64,000 nt of DNA from JBJYIN01 sp046237015 (GCF_046237015.1 NZ_JBJYIN010000023.1:1-64000), one strand, 5' to 3'; counted from the stretch's first letter, positions 42,523-52,839 are shown. Notes: generated from the sequence alone by a model not told the origin. Numbers and translations: made by a program.

Positions 42523-44994
42523 ATGTCAGGTTGGCGTAAAATTTACTATAAATTATTGAGTTTCCCGCTCAGGCTGTTAGTGAAAAGTAAAGTCATACCC
42601 ATAGATCCCGAAACCGAACTGGGTTTAGACCCGTTACGACCGATTCTCTATGTATTACCTTACAATTCTCAGGCAGATTTGCTGACGTTGCAGACAAAGT
42701 GTCAGGCGCTAGGTTTGCCAGACCCTCTGCAACCGGTAATCATTGGTGATGTGGCCTTACCTAGTCATGTATTCATCAATGACGGCCCTCGGGTTTTCCG
42801 CTACTACATCCCCAAACAGGAATCGGTAAAGCTGTTCCACGATTATCTGGACCTGCACCGCGCAAATCCCGATCTGGACGTGCAAATGGTGCCGGTCTCT
42901 GTCATGTTTGGACGCTCACCCGGTCGTGAGGGGCAAAATCAGGCCACGCCGCATTTACGGTTGCTCAACGGTATCGAGAAATTTTTTGCCGTTCTGTGGC
43001 TGGGGCGCGACAGCCTTGTCCGTTTCTCCAGCCCAGTGTCATTACGCTATATGGCGACAGAACACGGCACCGACAAAACCATCGCCCATAAGCTGGCACG
43101 CGTCGCACGAATGCATTTCTCTCGTCAGCGGTTAGCGGCGGTAGGGCCTCGTCTGCCGGTACGCCAGGAACTGTTTAATAAATTACTTGATTCCAAGGCA
43201 ATCAAAAAAGCCGTGGATGACGAAGCGCGCAGCAAAAAAGTCTCCCACGAAAGAGCACAGCAAAACGCCATTGCCTTAATGGAAGAGATCGCGGCAGACT
43301 TCTCTTATGAAGCCGTTCGTCTATCGGATCGTGTATTAAGTTGGACGTGGAATCGTCTTTATCAAGGCATCAACGTCCATAATGCCGAACGCGTGCGCCA
43401 ATTGGCGCAGGATGGACATGAAATCGTTTATGTCCCCTGCCACCGCAGTCACATGGACTACCTGCTGCTATCCTATGTCCTCTACCATCAGGGCCTGGTT
43501 CCACCGCACATCGCGGCAGGTATCAACCTTAATTTCTGGCCCGCCGGGCCGATTTTCCGTCGCCTTGGCGCATTTTTTATTCGCCGCACGTTCAAAGGCA
43601 ACAAACTGTATTCCACCATTTTCCGCGAGTATCTTGGCGAGCTGTTTGCCCGAGGTTACTCGGTAGAATATTTTGTTGAAGGTGGTCGTTCACGTACTGG
43701 TCGCTTGCTGGAGCCAAAAACCGGTACGTTGGCCATGACCATTCAGGCCATGTTACGCGGCGGTACACGCCCTATTACGTTAGTCCCTATCTATGTCGGC
43801 TATGAACACGTCATGGAAGTCGGGACATACGCAAAAGAACTGCGTGGTGCGACCAAAGAGAAAGAAGGCTTTATGCAGATGGTTCGCGGGCTACGTAAAT
43901 TACGCAATCTGGGCCAGGGCTATGTAAACTTCGGCGAACCGCTCCCCTTGACGACGTATCTGAATCAGCATGTGCCGCAATGGCGTGATGCTATCGATCC
44001 GATTGAAGCACAGCGCCCCAGTTGGCTGACGCCTACAGTGCAAAACATCGCCACCGATATTATGGTTCGTATCAATAATTCGGCAGCGGCAAACGCAATG
44101 AACCTTTGTTCCACAGCATTACTGGCATCGCGTCAGCGTTCTCTGACCAGAGAACAAATGCAGGAGCAATTGGATTGTTATCTACAACTATTGCGTAATG
44201 TTCCTTACCACAAAGACATCACCGCACCGAAGAAAACGGCTGATGAATTGCTGGAACACGCGCTGGATATGAATAAGTTTGAAGTCGAGAAAGACAGTAT
44301 CGGCGATATCATTATTCTGCCGCGTGAACAGGCTGTTCTAATGACTTATTACCGCAATAATATTCAGCATCTGCTGATATTGCCGTCATTGATTGCCAGT
44401 ATGGCGATTCATCATCGCCGTATCACGCTTGAGGAAGTCGTTCGCCAAGTCACGCTGATATATCCGCTCCTTCAGGCTGAGCTGTTTTTGCATTACACGA
44501 AGGAACAACTGCCAGAAGTTATCTCCACCTTAGTATCCGAGCTAACCCGGCAACAGTTATTGTGCACGAAGGAAGGCGCATTGGTCATCAATCCAGCTCG
44601 AATCCGTACACTACAACTTTTAGCCGCTGGCGTGCGAGAAACGCTGCAACGATACGCTATTACCCTGTCATTGCTGGGAGCGAACCCTGAGATTAATCGG
44701 GGAACCCTGGAGAAGGAAAGCCGGAATATGGCGCAACGCCTATCCGTGCTACACGGCATTAATGCACCAGAGTTCTTTGATAAAGCGGTTTTCTCAACGC
44801 TGGTCGCGACGTTACGCAACGAAGGCTACATCACCGATAGCGTTGAAGCGGCACAGAGGGATATTTTGGAAATCTATACTATTCTGGGCGATTTGATCAC
44901 GCCAGAAGTCCGGTTAACCATTGAAAGCGCCAGTTCACCAGCGGTGATAGAAAACGAGCCAATATTGTTAGCAGTGGAAGACGATACGCAGTAA
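42523..44994 (+). CDS. plsB: Glycerol-3-phosphate acyltransferase
   Basis: An 823-residue peripheral/inner-membrane enzyme that acylates sn-glycerol-3-phosphate, the first step of phospholipid synthesis. Acyltransferase block I is the HX4D motif HRSHMD, with His307 and Asp312; block II (FFIRRTFKGN), block III (YFVEGGRSRTGR) and block IV (TLVPIYVGYE) follow in order. It is slightly longer than the E. coli enzyme. Confidence 0.98.
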   Translation: MSGWRKIYYKLLSFPLRLLVKSKVIPIDPETELGLDPLRPILYVLPYNSQADLLTLQTKCQALGLPDPLQPVIIGDVALPSHVFINDGPRVFRYYIPKQESVKLFHDYLDLHRANPDLDVQMVPVSVMFGRSPGREGQNQATPHLRLLNGIEKFFAVLWLGRDSLVRFSSPVSLRYMATEHGTDKTIAHKLARVARMHFSRQRLAAVGPRLPVRQELFNKLLDSKAIKKAVDDEARSKKVSHERAQQNAIALMEEIAADFSYEAVRLSDRVLSWTWNRLYQGINVHNAERVRQLAQDGHEIVYVPCHRSHMDYLLLSYVLYHQGLVPPHIAAGINLNFWPAGPIFRRLGAFFIRRTFKGNKLYSTIFREYLGELFARGYSVEYFVEGGRSRTGRLLEPKTGTLAMTIQAMLRGGTRPITLVPIYVGYEHVMEVGTYAKELRGATKEKEGFMQMVRGLRKLRNLGQGYVNFGEPLPLTTYLNQHVPQWRDAIDPIEAQRPSWLTPTVQNIATDIMVRINNSAAANAMNLCSTALLASRQRSLTREQMQEQLDCYLQLLRNVPYHKDITAPKKTADELLEHALDMNKFEVEKDSIGDIIILPREQAVLMTYYRNNIQHLLILPSLIASMAIHHRRITLEEVVRQVTLIYPLLQAELFLHYTKEQLPEVISTLVSELTRQQLLCTKEGALVINPARIRTLQLLAAGVRETLQRYAITLSLLGANPEINRGTLEKESRNMAQRLSVLHGINAPEFFDKAVFSTLVATLRNEGYITDSVEAAQRDILEIYTILGDLITPEVRLTIESASSPAVIENEPILLAVEDDTQ

Positions 44995-45026
44995 CGGCAT
45001 CGGCACGAAAAAACAGCTACTCACAC

Positions 45027-45051
45027 AAAAACGGCGGTTTATCCGCCGTTT
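45027..45051. terminator. Bidirectional terminator between plsB and ubiA
   Basis: AAAACGGCGG / CCGCCGTTTT, a 10-bp stem with a 5-nt loop and T-rich exits on both strands, placed between the convergent stops. Confidence 0.85.
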
Positions 45052-45070
45052 TATTGAGAAATACCCCACC

Positions 45071-45934
45071 TTATAACCCGAAGACTACGCCAGCAAATAG
45101 CGCAATACCAACATAGTTATTGTTATGGAAAGCTTTAAAACAGGCTTCACGCTCCCGTCCTGCGGTCAATATTTGCTGGTAAATAAACAAGCCAGCGGCA
45201 ACCAATAACGAAATATAAAAAGCGCTACCCAATGCGGTGATATACCCCAATGCCGCCATCAGTAACAGCATACTTAATTGTAATAAGCCGATGATTAACG
45301 TATCAAATCGACCAAACAGAATTGCTGTCGACTTAATCCCGATCTTGAGATCGTCATCTCGATCAACCATGGCATATTGGGTATCGTACGCCACCGTCCA
45401 GCAAATATAGGCCAAGAACATCAGCCAACAGGTTAGCGGTAATGCACCACTAACGGCGGCATAGGCCATGGGGATGGACCATCCAAACGCCGCGCCTAAG
45501 ACAAACTGTGGCAAATGGCTCACGCGCTTCATAAAAGGGTATATCCAGGCTAACGCCAGCCCGGCAACGGAAAGCCAGATAGTCATCCTGTTTAACGTCA
45601 ACACCAGACCAAATGCTAGCAAAACCAGAATGACAAATAGCACTTTGGCCGATTGTTCGCTGACTGCACCACTGGGCAAAGGCCGCAAAGCGGTACGTTT
45701 CACATGCCCATCAAAATGGCGGTCAGCATAATCATTGATCACACAACCGGCCGCTCGCATTAAAAACACGCCTGCGACGAACACAAACAGGATCCACGGT
45801 CCGGGTATACCACGGCCCGCCATCCATAAGGCCCATAACGTTGGCCATAGCAGCAACAGGGAGCCTATCGGCTTATCAATACGCATCAAACGACAGTAAG
45901 CCAGCCATTTTCCCGTCGTTATACTTCTTTCCAA
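45071..45934 (-). CDS. ubiA: 4-hydroxybenzoate octaprenyltransferase
   Basis: A 287-residue polytopic prenyltransferase of ubiquinone synthesis with about nine membrane helices. The two Asp-rich motifs that bind Mg-prenyl diphosphate are visible: CVINDYADRHFDGHVKRT and the later VDRDDDLKIGIKST. It follows ubiC by about 30 bp on the same strand. Confidence 0.97.
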   Translation of the reverse strand: MERSITTGKWLAYCRLMRIDKPIGSLLLLWPTLWALWMAGRGIPGPWILFVFVAGVFLMRAAGCVINDYADRHFDGHVKRTALRPLPSGAVSEQSAKVLFVILVLLAFGLVLTLNRMTIWLSVAGLALAWIYPFMKRVSHLPQFVLGAAFGWSIPMAYAAVSGALPLTCWLMFLAYICWTVAYDTQYAMVDRDDDLKIGIKSTAILFGRFDTLIIGLLQLSMLLLMAALGYITALGSAFYISLLVAAGLFIYQQILTAGREREACFKAFHNNNYVGIALFAGVVFGL

Positions 45935-45965
45935 CGGACTTATCTCCTCAATTACCGATTAGCCT

Positions 45966-46481
45966 TCACAGGCTAACCGTAGAATAAAGCGGTGATCCTG
46001 GTAAAAAAAGTTCAGTCAACAAAAACGGACTACCGGAAAGGCGCAAACGAGAACGCCGTGCCCACAGGCCACCGCCGCATCCGGTATGAATATAATCCCG
46101 CGTTAACCCTTCATACCGAAACAGGTAACGACCTAAAGGCTCAGTGCCAATATCCTTCAAAGCAGAGCCAGCACCATCCAACGTTTGTCGGGGGATAAGT
46201 GTTCGGCCAAACAACCAAGGCTGCTTGTCACCATAAAGCACCACCTCGCGTAGCCAGTAATGCTCGCTTAGGGGCAAATGATCGCATTCATCGCCGAGCT
46301 CATACGGCGTAACAAAACGCTCTGTGCACAACATCACCGTCAGTTGAGTGCAATAGCTTTCCAAGCGTTTCGTCATCGACCCTGTTTCCATCAGCCAACT
46401 TCCAATATGCTCAGGCAAGGCTAAAGGTGGTTCAGTAAACCATTCAATGGAGCGCAGAAGCGTCGGCGCGTCATCAGACAT
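45966..46481 (-). CDS. ubiC: Chorismate--pyruvate lyase
   Basis: A 171-residue enzyme that makes 4-hydroxybenzoate from chorismate, the first committed step of ubiquinone synthesis. Family residues include the REVVLYGD segment, ARTLIP-like FGRTLIPRQTL and PLGRYLF. The start MSDDAPTLL follows a GGAG site; an upstream Met 16 codons earlier lacks one. It is likely co-transcribed with ubiA. Confidence 0.94.
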   Translation of the reverse strand: MSDDAPTLLRSIEWFTEPPLALPEHIGSWLMETGSMTKRLESYCTQLTVMLCTERFVTPYELGDECDHLPLSEHYWLREVVLYGDKQPWLFGRTLIPRQTLDGAGSALKDIGTEPLGRYLFRYEGLTRDYIHTGCGGGLWARRSRLRLSGSPFLLTELFLPGSPLYSTVSL

Positions 46482-46835
46482 TTCCCTACTCCGCTCAGGG
46501 TTGTTTCGTAAATAAAGTAAACGACCCACATTGTAGCGCAGAATGGGTTGGCAATAACACGTTATGCACCCATTGCCCCCAATATCTCAGCTTTTTATTG
46601 GTCTTTGCCGGAGGTAAAGCATCATTAATTTTAAAGGAAAAATAGAAAACAACAGGATAAAAAGACACAGACAATATTAAGTAAAAAAGCATAGAAACAG
46701 GGGAAAACAATGAACAGGTCAAAAAGAAAAGCACCGTCCAGCAATAGGTAGCCAGACAGTGCTTTTTCAACAACAAATCAATAAATGCAAAACGCATCAA
46801 ACTGCCATCGGGATATCCGATGACAAAATGCTGCC
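46482..46835. other. Non-coding region between groEL and ubiC
   Basis: This AT-rich stretch of about 350 bp contains the groEL terminator near its left-to-right centre and presumably the ubiC promoter. A 101-codon open frame covers it but is considered non-coding. Confidence 0.55.
46721..46766 (-). terminator. groEL terminator
   Basis: On the minus strand AAAAGCACTGTC / GACGGTGCTTTT forms a 12-bp stem with one wobble pair, followed by CTTTTT, about 70 bp after the groEL stop. Confidence 0.8.
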
Positions 46836-48488
46836 TTACATCATTCCACCCATACCGCCCATGCCGCCCATACCACCAGCAGCACCTAAGTCAGCTTTAT
46901 CGTCTTTAGGCAGATCGGTCACCATACATTCGGTGGTGATCATCAGGCCAGCGATAGATGCGGCATATTGCAGAGCAGAACGGGTAACTTTGGTTGGATC
47001 CAGAATACCGAAGTCCAGCATATTACCGTATTCTTCCGTTGCAGCATTGTAACCGTAGTTGCCTTCACCATCTTTCACGTTGTTGGCAATAACAGATGCT
47101 TCTTCACCAGCGTTAACGACGATCTGGCGCAGCGGAGATTCCATTGCGCGTAGCGCAACTTTGATACCCACGTTCTGATCTTCGTTGTCGCCTTTCAGGC
47201 CAGAAACAGAAATAGAAGCTGCTGCACGGATCAGCGCTACACCACCACCGGCAACCACACCTTCTTCTACGGCAGCGCGGGTTGCATGCAGAGCATCTTC
47301 AACACGTGCTTTCTTCTCTTTCATTTCAACTTCAGTTGCTGCGCCAACTTTGATAACGGCTACGCCGCCAGCCAGTTTAGCCACACGCTCTTGCAGTTTT
47401 TCTTTGTCGTAGTCTGACGTTGCATCTTCAATCTGCTGACGAATCTGGGTAACACGACCCTGAATAGCGCCTTCATCGCCCACGCCATCAATGATAGTCG
47501 TGGTGTCTTTATTGATAACAACGCGTTTAGCCTGACCCAGATCTTCCAGCGTCGCTTTTTCCAGTTCCAGACCGATTTCTTCCGAAATTACTGTGCCCGC
47601 AGTCAGCGTCGCAATATCTTGCAGCATAGCTTTACGGCGATCGCCGAAGCCCGGCGCTTTTACCGCAGCCACTTTAACAATACCACGCATGGTGTTAACA
47701 ACCAGCGTTGCCAGCGCTTCGCCTTCAACATCTTCTGCAATAATCAGCAGTGGTTTACCGGCTTTGGCTACTGCTTCCAACACAGGCAGCAACTCGCGGA
47801 TGTTGGAGATTTTCTTATCGGCCAACAGGATGAATGGGCTTTCTAATTCAACAGAACCCGTTTCAGGTTTGTTGATGAAGTAAGGGGACAGGTAGCCACG
47901 GTCAAACTGCATACCTTCAACAACGTCAAGTTCGTCTTGCAGGCCAGTGCCTTCCTCAACAGTAATAACGCCTTCTTTGCCCACTTTTTCCATCGCTTCT
48001 GCAATCAGTTTACCTACGGTGTCATCTGAGTTTGCAGAGATGGTACCAACCTGAGCGATCGCTTTGAAATCAGAGCAAGGCACAGATTGTTTCTTCAATT
48101 CTTCAACAGCAGCGATAACTGCTTTATCGATACCGCGTTTCAGATCCATCGGGTTCATGCCAGCAGCAACGGCTTTCAAACCTTCAGTGATGATGGACTG
48201 AGCCAGTACGGTTGCTGTCGTGGTGCCGTCGCCTGCTGCGTCGTTCGCTTTAGAGGCAACTTCTTTCACCATCTGTGCGCCCATGTTTTCGAATTTATCT
48301 TCCAATTCGATTTCACGTGCAACAGAAACACCATCTTTAGTAATGGTCGGTGCACCGAAGGATTTATCCAGTACAACGTTACGGCCTTTAGGCCCCAGGG
48401 TAACCTTCACTGCATCAGCCAGTACATTCACGCCACGCAACATTTTTACGCGAGCGTCATTACCGAATTTTACGTCTTTAGCTGCCAT
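46836..48488 (-). CDS. groEL: Chaperonin GroEL
   Basis: A 550-residue 60-kDa chaperonin, the large subunit of the double-ring folding machine. The ATP-binding stretch VTLGPKGRNVVLDKSFGAP and the GDGTTTATVLAQ motif are intact, and the C terminus ends in Gly-Gly-Met repeats. It starts about 45 bp after groES on the same strand and shares its heat-shock promoter. Confidence 0.99.
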   Translation of the reverse strand: MAAKDVKFGNDARVKMLRGVNVLADAVKVTLGPKGRNVVLDKSFGAPTITKDGVSVAREIELEDKFENMGAQMVKEVASKANDAAGDGTTTATVLAQSIITEGLKAVAAGMNPMDLKRGIDKAVIAAVEELKKQSVPCSDFKAIAQVGTISANSDDTVGKLIAEAMEKVGKEGVITVEEGTGLQDELDVVEGMQFDRGYLSPYFINKPETGSVELESPFILLADKKISNIRELLPVLEAVAKAGKPLLIIAEDVEGEALATLVVNTMRGIVKVAAVKAPGFGDRRKAMLQDIATLTAGTVISEEIGLELEKATLEDLGQAKRVVINKDTTTIIDGVGDEGAIQGRVTQIRQQIEDATSDYDKEKLQERVAKLAGGVAVIKVGAATEVEMKEKKARVEDALHATRAAVEEGVVAGGGVALIRAAASISVSGLKGDNEDQNVGIKVALRAMESPLRQIVVNAGEEASVIANNVKDGEGNYGYNAATEEYGNMLDFGILDPTKVTRSALQYAASIAGLMITTECMVTDLPKDDKADLGAAGGMGGMGGMGGMM

Positions 48489-48534
48489 TGGTGTATTTCC
48501 CTTAAATTCGTTCAGTTCAAATGATTACGCGTAA

Positions 48535-48828
48535 TTACGCTTCAACAATTGCCAGAATGTCGCTTTCGGACATGATCAACACTTCTTCGTTGTCGATCTT
48601 TTCCGCTTTCACGCCATAGCCATCATTGAAAATAACGATATCGCCTACTTTCACATCCAGCGGTTTCACTTCACCATTTTCCAGGATGCGACCATGCCCG
48701 ATGGCCAGCACTTCACCACGGGTAGATTTACCTGCAGCGGAGCCGGTCAGAACGATACCGCCAGCAGATTTGGACTCAACTTCTTTGCGCTTGACGATCA
48801 CGCGGTCATGCAATGGACGAATTTTCAT
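48535..48828 (-). CDS. groES: Co-chaperonin GroES
   Basis: A 97-residue lid subunit of the GroEL ring. MKIRPLHDRVIVKRKEVESK starts the protein, and the mobile loop SAGGIVLTGSAAGKSTRGEV is intact. The ATG has a GGAGAG site; a longer frame with a start 18 codons upstream is rejected because GroES length is strictly conserved. Confidence 0.99.
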   Translation of the reverse strand: MKIRPLHDRVIVKRKEVESKSAGGIVLTGSAAGKSTRGEVLAIGHGRILENGEVKPLDVKVGDIVIFNDGYGVKAEKIDNEEVLIMSESDILAIVEA

Positions 48829-48910
48829 TGATAGCTCTCCTTTGAGAAAGTCCACATCAGTTTTAGGATAAACGCCAGACACATCATTATATCCGGCCTT
48901 GTGGTCTTCT

Positions 48911-48938
48911 AAGTGGGGACATTTCCAACCCCTTCAAG
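48911..48938 (-). promoter_or_regulatory. Sigma-32 heat-shock promoter of groESL
   Basis: On the minus strand a -35 CTTGAA (48938-48933) is followed after 14 bp by a -10 CCCCACTT (48918-48911), matching the sigma-32 consensus CTTGAA and CCCCATnT. It lies about 85 bp upstream of groES. Confidence 0.85.
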
Positions 48939-49048
48939 GGAAGGAAGACATTTTTTTTGCGTTAAGTCTCTTCTTTTCGCACATTTAAAACTAAAAAACA
49001 AAATTTATCAATGAGATAGACATTTACACCGTAGGCGCAATCTTGTCG

Positions 49049-49519
49049 TCAACGATCGTCTTTTTCATCTCGATGTTCGATATTCCCGCGAGTGTCGTCT
49101 TTACGTTGATATTCGCCTTCAAAAGTATTTCCATCTGAAGATGTCGAGCCAGAACCCGGACGCCAAATGTGCAAATGCGGCATGAGTTTTAGTGTCAGAT
49201 GCTTTTGAACCGGCGGTAATAACAGCAACAGGCCGAGAAAATCAGTAAAAAAGCCCGGCACCAGCAGTAAAAAACCCGCCAGCACTAATGACACACTTTT
49301 CACCATTTCCGCAGCCGGGCTTTCCCCGGCTGCCATTTTCTGTTGCATTTGAAGGATGGTTTTCATTCCCTGATTGCGCACTAACGACACGCCAACACAA
49401 GATGTAAACACCACCAGTAATAGCGTTATCGCAACACCAAGCACCTCTGCCACCTGGATAAACAGAGAAATCTCCACATAAGTGAAAAGAAAGATTAAGA
49501 CTAACGGTAACCAGCGCAC
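49049..49519 (-). CDS. fxsA: Phage F exclusion suppressor FxsA
   Basis: A 156-residue inner-membrane protein with four hydrophobic segments and a hydrophilic C terminus rich in Lys, Asp and Arg. The motifs MQQKMAAGE and PGFFTDFLGLLLLLPPVQKH are diagnostic. Overproduction of FxsA relieves F-plasmid exclusion of phage T7 in E. coli. The true start is a GTG (GTG CGC TGG TTA) with AGGAGAG just upstream; the longer ATG frame has no supporting site. Confidence 0.93.
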   Translation of the reverse strand: MRWLPLVLIFLFTYVEISLFIQVAEVLGVAITLLLVVFTSCVGVSLVRNQGMKTILQMQQKMAAGESPAAEMVKSVSLVLAGFLLLVPGFFTDFLGLLLLLPPVQKHLTLKLMPHLHIWRPGSGSTSSDGNTFEGEYQRKDDTRGNIEHRDEKDDR

Positions 49520-49923
49520 CCGGCTCTCCTGTGTTTTGAAAACGCATCCTGTTGAAAACAGGAATAATGATTGATTTTTTAATATTTTCTTTAAAACCAA
49601 TGTGTTATTAAAAAAAACATGACCACACGTGGCGGAATAACACATTATAATTTACTGAGATGGTAGCGCAGAGCCACATTTTCAAGCAGTACCCCTACGG
49701 TTTATTGTTTCAAAATAGTTGCGCGTGATGGTTATCACAGTTCATTTACCCAGACCGTATGGAACGATCAGATAGTGATCCAGGCTACTATTTTTTGTTT
49801 TCTGGTCAGAATATCATCACGGCAACAGATGCAGTCATGGTCAAACATTCTGTAGCTGTTGCTCGTGGTAATATAATCGGTTAAACCAAACTCTCGTCAG
49901 CAGCCAAACAAGAGAAGGCTTTC
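49520..49923. promoter_or_regulatory. Divergent region fxsA-aspA with CRP-like site
   Basis: About 400 bp without genes. At 49724-49739 the site CGTGA-TGGTTA-TCACA matches 9 of 10 conserved CRP positions and lies about 66 bp before a possible start after the -10-like TACTAT (49786-49791), in keeping with CRP control of aspA. Confidence 0.55.
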
Positions 49924-51363
49924 ATGTCAGATAATATTCGTATTGAAGAAGACCTGTTAGGTACACGGGAAGTTCCCGCCGACGCTTATTACGGTATTCA
50001 TACCCTGCGGGCTATCGAGAATTTTTACATTAGCAACAACAAGATAAGCGACATTCCTGAATTTGTTCGCGGCATGGTTATGGTGAAAAAAGCGGCGGCA
50101 CTGGCAAATAAAGAGCTGCAAACCATTCCTCGGAAAATCGCTGACGTTATCATTCAAGCCTGCGATGAGGTATTGAATAACGGCAGATGCATGGATCAAT
50201 TCCCGATCGATGTTTATCAAGGCGGTGCGGGCACCTCAGTGAACATGAACACCAATGAGGTGCTAGCCAATATTGGTCTGGAACTGATGGGGCATGCAAA
50301 AGGGGAATATCAATATTTAAATCCGAATGACCACCTGAATAAATGTCAATCAACGAACGACGCTTACCCAACTGGCTTTCGTATTGCCGTCTATGCATCA
50401 ATTCTAAAGTTAATTGATGCTCTGACACAGCTAGGTGATGGATTTGAACGTAAAGCTAAAGAGTTTGAGCTCGTCTTGAAGATGGGCCGAACCCAGCTCC
50501 AGGACGCCGTCCCGATGACGCTGGGCCAGGAATTCCATGCTTTTAACGTGTTACTGAAAGAAGAAAACAAAAACCTGCTACGCACGGCAGAATTGCTACT
50601 TGAAGTGAATCTGGGCGCGACCGCAATCGGCACCCGGCTGAATACGCCGGATGGTTACCAACAGCTTGCGGTACAGCGATTAGCAGAGGTGAGCGGTTTG
50701 CCCTGTATTCCGGCAGAAGATCTCATTGAAGCCACCTCAGACTGCGGTGCTTATGTGATGGTGCATTCGTCACTGAAACGCCTGGCGGTGAAATTATCTA
50801 AAATCTGTAACGACCTGCGTTTGCTCTCTTCCGGACCTCGTGCGGGCTTGAATGAAATTAATTTGCCTGAATTACAGGCAGGTTCTTCAATCATGCCGGC
50901 CAAAGTCAATCCAGTCGTGCCGGAAGTTGTCAATCAAGTGTGTTTTAAAGTCATCGGTAATGACACCTGCGTCACGATGGCATCGGAGGCCGGGCAACTA
51001 CAGTTAAACGTGATGGAACCGGTTATCGGTCAGGCGATGTTTGAATCAACCCACATTCTGACCAACGCCTGTTACAACCTGCTGGAAAAATGTGTCAACG
51101 GCATCACTGCCAACAAAGAAGTCTGTGAGGCTTACGTCTTTAATTCTATCGGTATCGTCACCTATCTGAACCCATTTATCGGCCATCACAACGGCGATAT
51201 TGTCGGCAGGATCTGTGCCGAAACCGGCAAGAGCGTACGAGAAGTCGTACTGGAGCGTGGTCTACTGACGGAAGCGGAGCTGGATGACATTTTCTCTATC
51301 CAGAACCTGATGCATCCGGCATACAAGGCCAAACGTTACACCGATGAGAACGAGACGCCCTAA
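49924..51363 (+). CDS. aspA: Aspartate ammonia-lyase
   Basis: A 479-residue fumarase/aspartase-family enzyme that converts aspartate to fumarate and ammonia. The flexible SS-loop signature GSSIMPAKVNPVVPE with the catalytic Ser is intact, as are the TSVNMNTNEV and GRTQLQDAVPMTLG blocks. It is followed by dcuA, which exchanges aspartate and succinate during fumarate respiration. Confidence 0.98.
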   Translation: MSDNIRIEEDLLGTREVPADAYYGIHTLRAIENFYISNNKISDIPEFVRGMVMVKKAAALANKELQTIPRKIADVIIQACDEVLNNGRCMDQFPIDVYQGGAGTSVNMNTNEVLANIGLELMGHAKGEYQYLNPNDHLNKCQSTNDAYPTGFRIAVYASILKLIDALTQLGDGFERKAKEFELVLKMGRTQLQDAVPMTLGQEFHAFNVLLKEENKNLLRTAELLLEVNLGATAIGTRLNTPDGYQQLAVQRLAEVSGLPCIPAEDLIEATSDCGAYVMVHSSLKRLAVKLSKICNDLRLLSSGPRAGLNEINLPELQAGSSIMPAKVNPVVPEVVNQVCFKVIGNDTCVTMASEAGQLQLNVMEPVIGQAMFESTHILTNACYNLLEKCVNGITANKEVCEAYVFNSIGIVTYLNPFIGHHNGDIVGRICAETGKSVREVVLERGLLTEAELDDIFSIQNLMHPAYKAKRYTDENETP

Positions 51364-51385
51364 GTTCACGATCTCATCCTTATCA

Positions 51386-51423
51386 GGCACGCCCGTTTCT
51401 AAAGAACAGCGTGCCTTTGTTTT
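51386..51423 (+). terminator. Terminator between aspA and dcuA
   Basis: GGCACGC / GCGTGCC with a 16-nt loop, followed by TTTGTTTT. Read-through could still allow some aspA-dcuA co-transcription. Confidence 0.8.
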
Positions 51424-51485
51424 ATGCTTCGCACAGAGATAAGAAAAACTGATACCTGATTTTTTTATTAAAAAGGAGCATTGTT

Positions 51486-52787
51486 ATGGTCGTCATTGAG
51501 CTAATCATCGTCCTGCTTGCCATTTATCTGGGGGCACGGCTCGGAGGTATCGGCATTGGTTTTGCCGGTGGGCTGGGTGTACTGATCCTCACACTAGGAT
51601 TTCAGATAAAACCCGGCGCTATCCCGTTTGATGTTATTGAAATCATCATGGCGGTTATCGCCGCTATCGCCGCCATGCAGGTTGCCGGCGGAATGGATTA
51701 TCTGGTCAGTCTTGCAGAAAAACTATTACGTCGACAGCCGAAATACGTGACTTTCCTTGCGCCATTGGTCACTTATTTCATGACAATCCTTGCGGGAACC
51801 GGTCATACGGCGTTTTCTACCCTCCCGGTGATCGCTGAAGTCGCAAAAGAACAGGGGATTCGTCCCTCACGTCCCCTTTCCATCGCCGTCGTGGCTTCGC
51901 AAATCGCGATCACCGCCTCTCCAATTTCTGCCGCCGTGGTCTTCGTAGCGGGCATTCTTGAGCCTCACGGTGTCAGCTACCTGATGCTATTGGGAATTTG
52001 CATTCCCACCACCCTGGCGGCAGTATTGCTCACCGCTATCGTCACCAACTTTCTGGGCAAAGAGCTAAAAGATGACGAAATTTATCAGGAGCGTCTGAAA
52101 AAAGGTGAAACGTTGCTACGCGGTAATACAAAACTGGACATCAAACCGGGTGCCAAACGTTCAGTAACACTGTTTCTGGTTGGTATCGTTGCCGTCGTAC
52201 TCTATGCCACCGCAATTAGTGACACCGTCGGATTGATTTCAAACCCGGTTCTGCCACGTAACGAAGCCATCGTGGTATTCATGCTGACCATTGCGACGCT
52301 CATCTGTATCACCTGTAAACTGGATACCGCGCAAATACTTTCCGCCAGCACGTTCAAATCCGGTATGAGTGCCTGCGTGTGCGTCATGGGTGTGGCGTGG
52401 TTAGGTGATACGTTTGTTAAAGCCCATATCGCCGATATTCAGGGGACAGCAGGGGCGTTATTGCAGAATTACCCGTGGATGCTGGCTGTGGTACTGTTCT
52501 TTGCCGCTACGCTGCTTTACTCTCAGGCAGCCACGGCAAAAGCGCTAATGCCGGCGGCACTACTACTGGGCGTGTCACCCGTCACCGCCGTTGCTTCGTT
52601 CGCCGCTGTTTCTGCCTTGTTCGTTCTGCCTACCTATCCAACACTGTTGGCTGCGGTAGAAATGGATGACACTGGCTCAACCCGAATCGGCAAATTCGTC
52701 TTCAACCACTCTTTCCTGATCCCCGGCGTGTTAGCCATTGTTTTGTCAGTCACTTTCGGCTTCCTCCTTGGCAATATTCTGCTATAG
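51486..52787 (+). CDS. dcuA: Anaerobic C4-dicarboxylate transporter DcuA
   Basis: A 433-residue membrane carrier of the Dcu family with about ten helices. It exchanges fumarate, aspartate and succinate. Recognisable stretches are LGARLGGIGIGFAGGLGVL, a conserved FLAPLVTYFMTILAGTGHTA and FVFNHSFLIPGVL. An AAAAAGGAGC site precedes the ATG. Confidence 0.97.
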   Translation: MVVIELIIVLLAIYLGARLGGIGIGFAGGLGVLILTLGFQIKPGAIPFDVIEIIMAVIAAIAAMQVAGGMDYLVSLAEKLLRRQPKYVTFLAPLVTYFMTILAGTGHTAFSTLPVIAEVAKEQGIRPSRPLSIAVVASQIAITASPISAAVVFVAGILEPHGVSYLMLLGICIPTTLAAVLLTAIVTNFLGKELKDDEIYQERLKKGETLLRGNTKLDIKPGAKRSVTLFLVGIVAVVLYATAISDTVGLISNPVLPRNEAIVVFMLTIATLICITCKLDTAQILSASTFKSGMSACVCVMGVAWLGDTFVKAHIADIQGTAGALLQNYPWMLAVVLFFAATLLYSQAATAKALMPAALLLGVSPVTAVASFAAVSALFVLPTYPTLLAAVEMDDTGSTRIGKFVFNHSFLIPGVLAIVLSVTFGFLLGNILL

Positions 52788-52812
52788 GTACGGTATCAGC
52801 TGAGGTCACCTT

Positions 52813-52839
52813 ACGGTTCGCGCCATTGGGGCGAACCGT
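52813..52839 (+). terminator. Hairpin between dcuA and cutA
   Basis: ACGGTTCGC / GCGAACCGT, a perfect 9-bp stem with a 9-nt loop shortly after the dcuA stop; the T tract is weak. Confidence 0.6.

Noticed and set aside
46495..46800. 101-codon hydrophobic frame between groEL and ubiC
   Set aside because: It runs through the groEL terminator hairpin and its T tract, has no ribosome-binding site, and its hydrophobic look follows from AT-rich non-coding DNA.
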